Shown one piece after another: positions 33,147 to 38,857 of a stretch of DNA of 38,857 bases. The notes beneath the pieces were generated by a model. The model was not told the origin of the DNA. It saw only the letters and a program-made list of their open reading frames with translations, and ran no database searches. The DNA is from Lautropia sp. (GTDB taxonomy: Bacteria > Pseudomonadota > Gammaproteobacteria > Burkholderiales > Burkholderiaceae_E), in assembly GCA_030532895.1 (NCBI GenBank), contig JAUNKF010000031.1, positions 1-38,857 of the forward strand, written 5' to 3'. The translations under genes were made by a program, and so were the position numbers. The first letter of the stretch is position 1, and each line of letters opens with the position of its first letter.

Positions 33147-34205
33147 TCAAGCCACCCGACGCAGATGCTTGCGTGCGCGAGCACGACCGCCACCCACGTA
33201 GCGGAACAGGTCTTTCGGGTCGTCGTCGTCCACTGGCACCAGCTCGATCTCGGTGCCAAAGCCTTTCAGCTTGGCCTGCTCGTGCACGTAGCGCAGCACC
33301 GAGTAGTCTTCCAGCGCAAAGCCCACCGAGTCGAAAATGGTGATTTCGTCGTCGGAACGGCGGCCCGGTTCGAGGCCCGCCAGCACTTTCCACAGGTGTT
33401 CGACCGGGAAGTCGGCGGGCACCTGCTGGATTTCACCCTCCACGCGGGTTTGTGGCTCGTATTCGACGAAGACACGGCCCATGCTGAGGATGTCGGCATG
33501 CAGCTCGGTCTTGCCGGGGCAATCACCGCCCACGCCGTTGATGTGCATGCCCGGCTCGATCATGTCGGGGGTGAGGATCGTGGCATAAGCCTTGTCGGCG
33601 GTGATGGTGGTGACGATGTCCGAGCCGGCGACGGCTTCTGCGGTGGACGAGGCGCGAACCACTTTGAGGGAGGAGTGTTCGCTCAGGTTGCGGATCAGCT
33701 TTTCGGTGGCTGCCCCGTCCACGTCGAAGAGGGCGACTTCCTCGATACCCATGTGATGATGGAAGGCCAGCGCCTGGAACTCGCTTTGCGCGCCGTTGCC
33801 GATCAGCGCCATGCGGCGGCTATTGGGGCGGGCCAGCGCCTTGGCGGCCATCAGCGAGGTGGCGGCGGTGCGCAGGGCGGTGGCCACCGTCAGCTCCGAC
33901 AGCAGGATCGGGTAGCCGGTTTCAAAATCGGCCAGTGCACCAAAGGCCAGCACGGTGTTGATGCCGATGCGGGTGTTGCTCGGGTGGGCGTTGACGTATT
34001 TGAAGGCGTAGCGGGTGGCATTGGCCACGGGCATCAGCTCGATGGCGCCGATCTCCGAGTGTTTGGCAACACGGGCGGATTTGTCGAAGGTGGGCCATTC
34101 GATGAAATCCTCGCGGATCACCTCGGCCAGCTCGCCCATGAAGCGCGCAACGCCGATTTCCTGAACCAGCTCGGACATGGTGGGCACGTCGATGAAGCGG
34201 GTCAT
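33147..34205 (-). CDS. ocd: Ornithine cyclodeaminase
   Basis: Cytoplasmic NAD-dependent enzyme that converts L-ornithine into L-proline and ammonia, closing an arginine-to-proline route. The 352 residues follow the Pseudomonas putida enzyme closely over the full length: FIDVPTMSELVQEIGV at the start, FDKSARVAKHSEIGAIELMPVA, FKYVNAHPSNT, TALRTAATSLMAAKALARP, the Rossmann motif ALIGNGAQSEFQALAF, GVGGDCPGKTELHADIL (with the catalytic Asp), FVEYEPQTR and IFDSVGFALEDYSVLRYV. AAGGAGA lies seven bases before the ATG. A divergent Lrp/AsnC regulator starts 213 bp away and is the likely controller, responding to ornithine or a related amino acid. Confidence 0.96.
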   Translation of the reverse strand: MTRFIDVPTMSELVQEIGVARFMGELAEVIREDFIEWPTFDKSARVAKHSEIGAIELMPVANATRYAFKYVNAHPSNTRIGINTVLAFGALADFETGYPILLSELTVATALRTAATSLMAAKALARPNSRRMALIGNGAQSEFQALAFHHHMGIEEVALFDVDGAATEKLIRNLSEHSSLKVVRASSTAEAVAGSDIVTTITADKAYATILTPDMIEPGMHINGVGGDCPGKTELHADILSMGRVFVEYEPQTRVEGEIQQVPADFPVEHLWKVLAGLEPGRRSDDEITIFDSVGFALEDYSVLRYVHEQAKLKGFGTEIELVPVDDDDPKDLFRYVGGGRARARKHLRRVA

Positions 34206-34365
34206 GGGGGTCTCCTTATACGGGTTGGGTCATGCCTGTGTGGTGGCCCGGCGAGAGCTGCTGCCTGGCATGGCCAGTGCTGGCCGGTTCCACGCACAGG
34301 GTTACTATGTTCAGAACGGGAAAGGCATTTTCCGGTCAAATGCTGCCATTTTGAAGAGCTCGATT

Positions 34366-34391
34366 TGTCAGTTTAGACAGTTTTCTATACA
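34366..34391 (+). promoter_or_regulatory. Candidate promoter and operator between ocd and lrp-like gene
   Basis: TGTC-AGTTTA-GACA (34366-34379) is an inverted repeat with arms TGTC/GACA. It overlaps a -35-like TTGTCA (34365-34370), and TATACA follows at 34386-34391 after a short 15-bp spacer. This layout suits an Lrp-type protein that controls its own gene and the divergent ocd. No footprint-like consensus can be proved from a single site. Confidence 0.4.
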
Positions 34392-34418
34392 TTGTGCCGA
34401 TGTTCCATAGCATTATGA

Positions 34419-34847
34419 ATGGTCATGGATGACATCGATCGTCAACTGATTGCGCTGTTGCGGGATAACGCCCGGATGCCGGTGGTGACGCTGGCCCAAA
34501 AGCTGAGGGTGGCGCGGGCCACGGTGCAGCACCGGATGGCCCGGTTGGAGAAGGAGGGGATGATCGTCGGTTACACGGTTCGGCTCAAGCCAGAGGCCGA
34601 GTCTCACCGGATTCGGGCGGTGATGTGTCTGGAGGTGGAGGGTAATCGTGAGGCGGAGGTGTTGCGCGCCCTGCGCGGCATGGCCAATGTGGTCACGCTG
34701 CATTCCACCAACGGCCGTTGGGACTTGATGGCCGAGCTTCGGGTGGACGCGCTGGAGGCGTTCGACCGCTTGCTGAACGCCATTCGGGAATTGCCGGGGG
34801 TGTTGAACACCGAGACGAGCATTCTGCTGTCAACCTACAAGCTGTAG
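34419..34847 (+). CDS. Lrp/AsnC family transcriptional regulator
   Basis: A 142-residue DNA-binding regulator. The N-terminal helix-turn-helix is MDDIDRQLIALLRDNARMPVVTLAQKLRVARATVQHRMARLEKEGMIVGYTV (described here by its ends and the motif RATVQHRMARLE). The C-terminal part, about 65-140, is the RAM effector-binding domain with VTLHSTNGRWDLMAELRV and the final LPGVLNTETSILLSTYKL. It is divergent from ocd, the classic arrangement for a local amino-acid sensor. The first ATG is at 34419 and a second in-frame ATG at 34425 fits the family N-terminus (MDDID) better; neither has a clear ribosome site, so translation may start near the 5' end of the mRNA. Confidence 0.92.
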   Translation: MVMDDIDRQLIALLRDNARMPVVTLAQKLRVARATVQHRMARLEKEGMIVGYTVRLKPEAESHRIRAVMCLEVEGNREAEVLRALRGMANVVTLHSTNGRWDLMAELRVDALEAFDRLLNAIRELPGVLNTETSILLSTYKL

Positions 34848-34999
34848 TAGGGATGCTTTTGGCCGTTGTTTGGGGTAGCACGGGCAAGGCCGAAGTGCGT
34901 TATTCGTTCCCGCGCTGGCCCTGCCATCGCACGCTGCCGGTGGGGTGTGACGCGCCCTGCAACTGGCGTGACCGTGACCAGAGCCCTTGCAAGCGCTTG

Positions 35000-35548
35000 T
35001 CAGAACGAGCTGCCAGGCGTTTTCAGAAAGGCGATTTCCTCGTCGGTGGAGGGGCGGCCGAGGATGTCGTTGCGATGCGGGTAGCGACCGAAGCGATCGA
35101 CGATCTCCTTGTGGCGGATGGCGAAATCGAGGTTGTTGGCGATGCCGTTGGCCTTGAAGAGGCGCACCGAGTCGGCCTGAATCTGCTTCGACTCACTGTG
35201 CATGTAGGGCATGTAGAGGAAGGTGCGCTGCTCGGCCGTGAGCTGCTGGTCGGCACCCACGCGGATGGCTTCCTGCGCGAGGGTGAGCGCCATCGGATCC
35301 TGCGCAAAGGCTTGGGGTTTGTCACGATACAGATTGCGCGAAAACTGGTCGAGCACGATGATCTCGGCAAGCCGCCCTTCAGGCGTGTCGCGCCAATGCG
35401 CCAGCTCGCAGGCAGCGGCCTGGGCGTGCAGGGCGCCAAAGCGTTCGTGGATCAGTTGGTCGAAGGCCAGATCCTTCTTGAACTGCTGTTGCGGGGTGAT
35501 TTCTTCAAACCAGAAGTGCAGGATGTCTTGGGGGGTGAGCTGTGTCAT
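35000..35548 (-). CDS. DUF924 family protein
   Basis: A soluble helical protein of 182 residues of the DUF924 family (TPR-like fold, unknown function, widespread in Proteobacteria). Family blocks are ILHFWFEE at the start, KKDLAFDQLIHERFGALH, GRLAEIIVLDQFSRNLYRD, PMALTLAQEAI, LYMPYMHSES and the C-terminal FGRYPHRNDILGRPSTDEEIAFL ending PGSSF. The frame is open to 35803, but the extra 85 residues are the antisense of another gene and low in family likeness. The ATG at 35548 fits the family start exactly. This ATG shares the bases CATG with the divergent DUF2442 gene, so the two cannot both be freely changed. Confidence 0.93.
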   Translation of the reverse strand: MTQLTPQDILHFWFEEITPQQQFKKDLAFDQLIHERFGALHAQAAACELAHWRDTPEGRLAEIIVLDQFSRNLYRDKPQAFAQDPMALTLAQEAIRVGADQQLTAEQRTFLYMPYMHSESKQIQADSVRLFKANGIANNLDFAIRHKEIVDRFGRYPHRNDILGRPSTDEEIAFLKTPGSSF

Positions 35549-35780
35549 GGATGAGGATACGATGTGGGTCGACCTGTCGGATGGTCGAACCCTGGGTGTG
35601 CCGTTGGCCTGGTTTCCCCGGTTGTTGAACGCCACGCCTGAGCAGCGAATGGCGGTGAGAGTCAGCGGGTATGGCCTGCACTGGGAGGCCATCGACGAGG
35701 ATATCTCGGTGCCCGGCTTGTTGGCGGGGCGAGGGGAACAGACCCGGCTTGGGCGATCGGCGATGGCTGAGCTGGCATGA
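35547..35780 (+). CDS. DUF2442 domain protein
   Basis: A 77-residue protein of the DUF2442 family: WVDLSDGRTLGVPLAWFPRL, then NATPEQRM, then GYGLHWEAIDEDISVPGLLAG, which is the family core. DUF2442 proteins are often paired with a DUF4160 protein in putative toxin-antitoxin-like modules, but no DUF4160 gene is next to this one, so it is an orphan. The start may be the ATG at 35547, within CATG shared with the divergent DUF924 start, or the ATG at 35562, which has GAGGA just upstream. It ends about 75 bp before the integrated element's attachment site. Confidence 0.85.
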   Translation: MDEDTMWVDLSDGRTLGVPLAWFPRLLNATPEQRMAVRVSGYGLHWEAIDEDISVPGLLAGRGEQTRLGRSAMAELA

Positions 35781-35815
35781 AAGACGGGTGTTGGGTGGCC
35801 CAAGTGTTACAAACG

Positions 35816-35848
35816 AAAACAGCAGCGACCCGAAGGTGCGCTGCTGTT
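35816..35848 (-). terminator. Terminator of the interrupted tRNA-Val gene
   Basis: Read on the minus strand, AACAGCAGCG (35848-35839) and CGCTGCTGTT (35827-35818) form a 10-bp stem with an 11-base loop, followed by TTCG. It lies 7 bp after the CCA end of the tRNA fragment and fits a Rho-independent terminator of the original tRNA gene. Confidence 0.75.
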
Positions 35849-35854
35849 GGAATC

Positions 35855-35902
35855 TGGTGGGCGATACTGGGTTCGAACCAGTGACCCCTGCCGTGTGAAG
35901 GC
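35855..35902 (-). tRNA. tRNA-Val(CAC), 3' fragment at an attachment site
   Basis: On the minus strand the sequence carries the last 48 bases of a tRNA: the end of the anticodon stem, the loop TTCACAC (anticodon CAC, valine), the stem GGCAG, variable loop GGGTC, the T arm ACTGGTTCGAACCCAGT, acceptor ATCGCCC, A and an encoded CCA (35857-35855). Upstream, where the 5' anticodon stem, D arm and 5' acceptor GGGCGAT should be, the sequence is unrelated. Base pairing breaks at 35903 (CGGCC in place of CTGCC). This is the typical footprint of an integrative element that entered the 3' half of a tRNA; the intact tRNA is expected at the other end. Confidence 0.87.
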
Positions 35903-36065
35903 CGGTTTAACTCACCAAAACACCGTGGGACGCCAGTTTACAGGCGTTTTTGAGTTTTTCGTTATTTCCAATGTCACGAATTAGCAGTGCTGTTTGTAAC
36001 AGATGAAACAAAGTGATTTGGGGCGCTCCTGATCCTTTCATGACCCTTTGCCCTGGCCGAGGGCA

Positions 36066-36100
36066 TGAAAAAGCCCCGGCACCATCACAGCACCGGGGCT
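36066..36100 (-). terminator. Terminator of the ssb operon
   Basis: On the minus strand AGCCCCGGTGC and GTGCCGGGGCT form an 11-bp stem with two wobble pairs around TGTGATG, followed by TTTTT. It lies about 50 bp after the ssb stop and should end the leftward early operon. Confidence 0.88.
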
Positions 36101-36148
36101 TACGGGGAGGGGCTGAGCACCAGCTGATTAACTGGTGCCAGGCGCCGC

Positions 36149-36595
36149 TCAGAACGGGATGTCGCTGTCGATGTCGTCGGGAGGGGGCTGCGATGACCGG
36201 CGGGGCGCGGCTGGTGCCGAGCGGCCAGCGGGCAGCTCAGGATCGGCGCCGGCGTCGCTGGTGCCACCTCGGCGGCCGAGCATCTTCAGGCTGTCGGCCA
36301 TGACCTCGGTCGCGTATCGGTCAACGCCGTCGTTGTCGGCGTACTTCCGGGTACGCAGGCGGCCCGAGACGTAGACCAGGCTGCCCTTGTTGAGGTACTG
36401 GCTCACGACCTCGGCCAGCCGCCCAAAGAAGGTGACGCGATGCCATTCGGTCGCTTCGCGACGCTCGCCGCTTGTCTTGTCTGTCCAGTGCTCGCTGGTG
36501 GCGAGCGATATGTGAGCGAAGGCGCTGCCGTCCGTCGAGTATCTGACCACGGGGTCTCGGCCCAGGTGGCCGATCAGTTGTACCTGGTTGAGCAT
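36149..36595 (-). CDS. ssb: Single-stranded DNA-binding protein
   Basis: A 148-residue SSB that coats single-stranded DNA during replication and recombination. The OB fold covers residues 1-110: MLNQVQLIGHLGRDPVVRYS, FAHISLATSEHWTDKTSGE, TEWHRVTFFGRLAEVVSQYL, KGSLVYVSGRLRTRKY and YATEVMADSLKML. A Pro/Ala-rich linker leads to the acidic tip DIDSDIPF, the site that recruits partner proteins. AGGAGG lies seven bases upstream. It is an element-encoded paralogue, downstream of a RecT-like remnant and an unknown gene in one leftward operon, which fits a role in phage-type recombination. Confidence 0.95.
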   Translation of the reverse strand: MLNQVQLIGHLGRDPVVRYSTDGSAFAHISLATSEHWTDKTSGERREATEWHRVTFFGRLAEVVSQYLNKGSLVYVSGRLRTRKYADNDGVDRYATEVMADSLKMLGRRGGTSDAGADPELPAGRSAPAAPRRSSQPPPDDIDSDIPF

Positions 36596-36607
36596 GACAG
36601 ATCCTCC

Positions 36608-37351
36608 TCAGTGCTGCTTGCCGCCAGTCATGGCGGTCTGGATCATGCGTTGCAGCTCTGCCGCTGCTTCCGGCTCGTCGGACTCCAGTGCCGACCATGA
36701 CCCGATCCCGAGCATCAGCCCTTCGGTTGGTTCAGGCATCAGCACGACGTAGTGCGGGGTTGGTGTGTGGATGAACACCAGGTCGGGGATCTCGTCCGGG
36801 ATCTGGCGATGATCAATTTGGGTGCCAAGCACCGCGGAGGCGATCTTGGTCAGGGTCACTTGCCCGGCCTTCTCGCTGGGGGTGGGGAAGCTGGCGGGAC
36901 TGAAAGTGATGGTGTTGTCCTTCAGGGTGGCGATGAACTGCAGGCCGCGGGCTGCCCTCTTGGGGTTTGCATCCTGGTGGACAGGCTTGTTTGCTTCGGG
37001 TGGTACTGAGCGCTCGGAAGGGGCCTCTTCGGGTGCCCCGGAGAGCTTTTGGGCTTCCGCGAAGACTCCGGGATCAAGGCGACGCAACTCGTCAGCGGTG
37101 AGTCTTATCAAGAAGGCGTCGTCGCCCTGTTGATGGACGAGCATGTACTCCTCGGAGGCCCGCACGCTGAAGAGAAAGGCAGTGTGCCTTGGCATGTTTG
37201 GCCGAGGGATGACAAGGAGCCGGTCTGTTTGAGCGTAGCCTGCGGCAATGAGCTTCAAGAAATTCGTCGCCTGTTCTGGTGTTTTGAACTTCGCCTTGGC
37301 GCCGTCGAACAGGTCGACGAATCTGCCTCGTTGTTCAGCATGTTTCTTCAT
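36608..37351 (-). CDS. Element protein of unknown function
   Basis: A 247-residue soluble protein that I do not recognise. The N-terminal half (AEQRGRFVDLFDGAKAKFKTPEQATNFLKLI, described by its parts) looks alpha-helical; a Pro/Glu-rich spacer lies near 105-135, followed by a beta-rich C-terminal half (LQFIATLKDNTITFSPASF, DLVFIHTPTPHYVVLMPEP). No signal peptide, membrane segment or catalytic motif is visible. Its ATG overlaps the stop of the RecT-like fragment as ATGA, and ssb starts 12 bp after its end, so all three are co-translated. AAGGAAC lies upstream of the ATG. The position between recombination and ssb genes suggests a DNA-metabolism role, but that is only inference. Confidence 0.8.
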   Translation of the reverse strand: MKKHAEQRGRFVDLFDGAKAKFKTPEQATNFLKLIAAGYAQTDRLLVIPRPNMPRHTAFLFSVRASEEYMLVHQQGDDAFLIRLTADELRRLDPGVFAEAQKLSGAPEEAPSERSVPPEANKPVHQDANPKRAARGLQFIATLKDNTITFSPASFPTPSEKAGQVTLTKIASAVLGTQIDHRQIPDEIPDLVFIHTPTPHYVVLMPEPTEGLMLGIGSWSALESDEPEAAAELQRMIQTAMTGGKQH

Positions 37352-37614
37352 GTTCGTTCCTTCTGCCTGGGGACCAAGAGCGTGCGCATCCTGCCATGCC
37401 GACTGTCGCCTGCCTCGATGACATCCAGGGGCCGACTGAACGGATCCAGGTCAGCCCCCTGGCAGTATCGAAGGATGGTCAGCACGATGTGATCGGGGAC
37501 GCCTTGGTACGGGCCGCGCTGCAACGCTCGGACGAGCGCTGCCTGGTCAATCGTCTGTTTCAAGCCGCGCGGTTGTTGGTGTTGTTCGGCACGCGGAAAC
37601 GAAACAGCCCGCAT
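37348..37614 (-). pseudogene. RecT/Bet-like N-terminal fragment
   Basis: A short frame of about 88 residues from the ATG at 37614 (open up to 37701). The segment ALVRALQRGPYQGVPDHIVLTILRYCQGADLDPFSRPLDVIEAGD, described by its ends, resembles the start of RecT/Bet single-strand annealing proteins, where a similar helix and the GLDP-KP-I pattern occur. Full-length family members are about 260-300 residues, so the strand-annealing core is missing and the protein ends soon after (LLVPRQKERT). The next gene starts in an ATGA overlap with the stop, so the truncation is not simply a recent frameshift. It may be a decayed remnant or a small protein with a new role. No convincing ribosome site is seen. 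Confidence 0.55.
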
Positions 37615-37664
37615 GGCGCGGGCTGGTGCAGGGCGATGATCTCGGGGAGACCACATGGCGGGCG

Positions 37665-37859
37665 CTATGCGTGAGCAATGCGCCTGCGATGTGGTCTCCA
37701 ATCATCAGCACCAGCCTTACGGCCAAGGAAAAACGGGCTACCTAGGGTTTCCGCGTATGGCGTGGTCAGGGTGTTTCTGTTACCCCCCCCCGAGTGGGCG
37801 GCGTGCGAGGGCAGGGCCGTGGTCACGGCTCTTGGTCTCGAATTTCGTTGTCTGTTCAT
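37665..37859 (-). CDS. Possible small element ORF
   Basis: A 64-residue frame, basic and rich in Arg, Thr and Pro (MNRQRNSRPRAVTTALPSH at the start). It is preceded by ACGAGG five bases before the ATG at 37859, a good ribosome site, and lies directly upstream of the RecT-like fragment in the same direction. No family is recognised, and the C8 run near 37783-37791 inside it is unusual for coding sequence. It could be the first gene of the leftward operon or merely a leader. Confidence 0.25.
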   Translation of the reverse strand: MNRQRNSRPRAVTTALPSHAAHSGGGNRNTLTTPYAETLGSPFFLGRKAGADDWRPHRRRIAHA

Positions 37860-37942
37860 GAAAACCTCGTTTTGCTGGTAAGCAGGCAGAAAGTTACCAG
37901 TCAAAGGAGGCTAGGCGAGGAGGCTGGCGTTGCTAAAACGCC

Positions 37943-37984
37943 AATCATCAGAAAATTTCATGAACCGTTGGGTTTCTGATGATT
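37943..37984. repeat. 12-bp inverted repeat
   Basis: AATCATCAGAAA (37943-37954) and TTTCTGATGATT (37973-37984) are perfect inverted copies with an 18-base spacer. The arms are too far apart and the T-run too weak for a normal terminator, so a regulator binding site is more likely. Confidence 0.7.
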
Positions 37985-38001
37985 TTCTGCTTAGTTACAC
38001 G

Positions 38002-38068
38002 CGAAACTCACGATGCCACCAGTGGACACCGCGTCACACCGTGGGACACGGTGTTTCGGTGAGTTTCG
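38002..38068. repeat. Nested inverted repeats before the Cro-like gene
   Basis: Outer arms CGAAACTCAC (38002-38011) and GTGAGTTTCG (38059-38068) are a perfect 10-bp match. Inside them lies ACACCGTG-GGA-CACGGTGT (38036-38054), a perfect 8-bp palindrome with a 3-base centre. A related sequence, inverted, occurs near the attachment site at 35908-35927. Confidence 0.75.
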
Positions 38069-38171
38069 ATCGCGCTGCAGATAATTAGCCAGCTTATCTA
38101 CTTCGAAGGCCGTTAGGGAGATGCCTCAAGCACCGATAAATTCAGGGTTATTGGATTTAGAGGAGAAAACC

Positions 38172-38420
38172 ATGACAAGAGATGAGGCCGTGCAGCACGC
38201 CGGATCGTTCGCCAGCCTGTCGCGCATTCTGGGCGTGAGTACCGCCACGATCAAGAAATGGGAAGGGAACCTGCCCAAGCGGTACGAGCAGGACTTGCGC
38301 ACCTTGCGGCCAGAGTGGTTCGGCCCTGTGAGGCGCCGGGCGCGTATCACACCATACGACAGGCTGTTGCAGATCAAGGTACTGGCAACGCTCGTTCAGC
38401 GTCTGGCTGCCCGAGGCTAA
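38172..38420 (+). CDS. Cro-like helix-turn-helix regulator
   Basis: An 82-residue DNA-binding protein resembling Cro of phage P22 type: MTRDEAVQHAGSFASLSRILG, then VSTATIKKWEGNLPKRYEQDL, where the helix-turn-helix is residues 10-32, followed by LRPEWF and a basic tail (VRRRARITPYD). GAGGAG lies seven bases before the ATG. The first frame extends to 38121 but that part has no ribosome site. It is the first rightward gene of the element and probably binds the palindromes just upstream, but the matching repressor gene is not in this window. Confidence 0.85.
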   Translation: MTRDEAVQHAGSFASLSRILGVSTATIKKWEGNLPKRYEQDLRTLRPEWFGPVRRRARITPYDRLLQIKVLATLVQRLAARG

Positions 38421-38481
38421 GCGCGCATGTTGACTCACCCGAAAGAAGGGTGGCACGGGGAATAACGAGAACGAGGAAGAA

Positions 38482-38772
38482 ATGAGCCACGAATTGAAGG
38501 AAGGCATGCACGACGAGGACGCGCTGGTGTTCTCGGCGCTGCTGCGCACGCAGGTTTGCGCGGCGCCAGGCCGGCCGCTGAACGAGAAACCGGCCATCGA
38601 GGCGTCGCTGCTGGCACGGGTATTGAGCTTGGATGAGGCGGCCGTGGGCCGGGCGGTGGAGCGGCTGGTGCGAAACCGCTGGGTGCGGCGCACCTGGGCG
38701 TTGGATGTGAGCGGGCAGGAGCGGGTGTTCCTGGCGGCCAATGGCGTGGCGATGAAGGAGGCCGAGGCATGA
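38482..38772 (+). CDS. Element protein of unknown function, winged-helix-like
   Basis: A 96-residue protein. The middle (ASLLARVLSLDEAAVGRAVERLVRNRWVRR, described by its ends) has the pattern of a winged helix: helix, turn, recognition-like helix, then a strand pair (VRRTWAL, QERVFLA). No closer family is recognised. GAGGAAG lies directly before the ATG. Its stop overlaps the next start as ATGA. In phages such genes often precede replication initiators, so a DNA-binding role in replication is possible but unproven. Confidence 0.7.
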   Translation: MSHELKEGMHDEDALVFSALLRTQVCAAPGRPLNEKPAIEASLLARVLSLDEAAVGRAVERLVRNRWVRRTWALDVSGQERVFLAANGVAMKEAEA

Positions 38773-38857
38773 GTGAATGGCTGGCTGACTGGAAGCGCCC
38801 GACGCCTATCGGCACCTGTGGCGATGGCGAAGAGCCGTTGGTGGCGTTGTTGGAGCT
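38769..38857 (+). CDS. Start of an unidentified element gene (cut by window edge)
   Basis: The ATG overlaps the previous stop as ATGA, and the frame stays open for 29 codons to the window end (MSEWLADWKRPTPIGTCGDG...). The preceding GAGGCC could serve as ribosome site. Too short to identify; operon position suggests an early replication or regulatory gene. Confidence 0.65.
   Translation, partial: MSEWLADWKRPTPIGTCGDGEEPLVALLE

Larger units (their letters stand above)
37860..38171. other. Early control region of the element
   Basis: A 312-bp gene-free stretch between the leftward and rightward gene sets. It holds a 12-bp inverted repeat (37943-37954/37973-37984), a nested pair of palindromes at 38002-38068, and the AGGAGA ribosome site of the Cro-like gene near 38160-38165. 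In lambdoid phages this position carries operators and divergent promoters; here no CI-like repressor gene lies on the left. An origin of replication is another option. Confidence 0.55.
35855..38857. mobile_element. Left end of an integrated phage-like element
   Basis: The region right of the tRNA-Val fragment holds genes of phage or integrative-element type: ssb, a RecT-like fragment, a Cro-like regulator and small unknown proteins with ATGA overlaps. It has a leftward and a rightward transcription unit around a repeat-rich centre, like a phage early region. No integrase, repressor or structural genes are present; they should be beyond the window. The element's right end is not seen. Confidence 0.8.

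Noticed and set aside
35850-35898. Peptide GDTGFEPVTPAV in a frame over the tRNA fragment
   Set aside because: This is the well-known false translation of a tRNA T arm, not a protein.

Overview
The window looks like a chromosome segment of a betaproteobacterium, most likely Burkholderiales. The support is a DUF2863 protein (a family I know only from that group), GC-rich sequence with strong codon bias, and close family matches for E. coli-type GdhA, YghU, PbpC/YfhM and a Pseudomonas-type ornithine cyclodeaminase. The genus cannot be fixed from the sequence alone. The last 3 kb are foreign: a phage-like element integrated into a tRNA-Val gene.

Layout. 1-3 kb: a DUF2863 protein, a small DUF1488-like protein and a TIGR04325-type methyltransferase. 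3-8 kb: NADP-type glutamate dehydrogenase (probable TTG start), a sodium:solute symporter and, divergent from it, a first NhaC-type Na+/H+ antiporter. 8-10.5 kb: a secreted lipoprotein with a galactose-oxidase-like copper-radical domain, a Pro/Thr linker and C-terminal DUF5648-like repeats. 11-12.7 kb: a YghU-type glutathione transferase and an isoprenylcysteine-methyltransferase-like membrane protein. 12.7-21.6 kb: the pair pbpC and a very large thioester alpha-2-macroglobulin, joined by an ATGA overlap.

22-27.3 kb, all on the plus strand: a respiratory and copper cluster of nirK/aniA copper nitrite reductase (two FNR/Dnr-like boxes upstream), a SCO1/SenC copper chaperone, a PCuAC copper chaperone, a Tat-exported beta-propeller protein of unknown function and a RoxA/YcfD-type ribosomal oxygenase. 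The natural reading is anaerobic nitrite reduction with dedicated periplasmic copper delivery; the propeller protein is the unexplained partner.

27.5-32.7 kb, minus strand: three tandem NhaC paralogues, two with TTG starts and a shared upstream promoter-like block. 33-34.9 kb: ornithine cyclodeaminase and a divergent Lrp/AsnC regulator. 35-35.8 kb: a DUF924 protein and a DUF2442 protein whose divergent ATG codons overlap inside one CATG.

35.855 kb to the end: a 3' fragment of tRNA-Val(CAC) marks the attachment site. To its right lie a leftward phage-type operon (small ORF, truncated RecT-like gene, unknown gene, ssb), a region rich in inverted repeats, then rightward genes starting with a Cro-like regulator. 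No integrase or CI-type repressor is in view; the element continues past the window.
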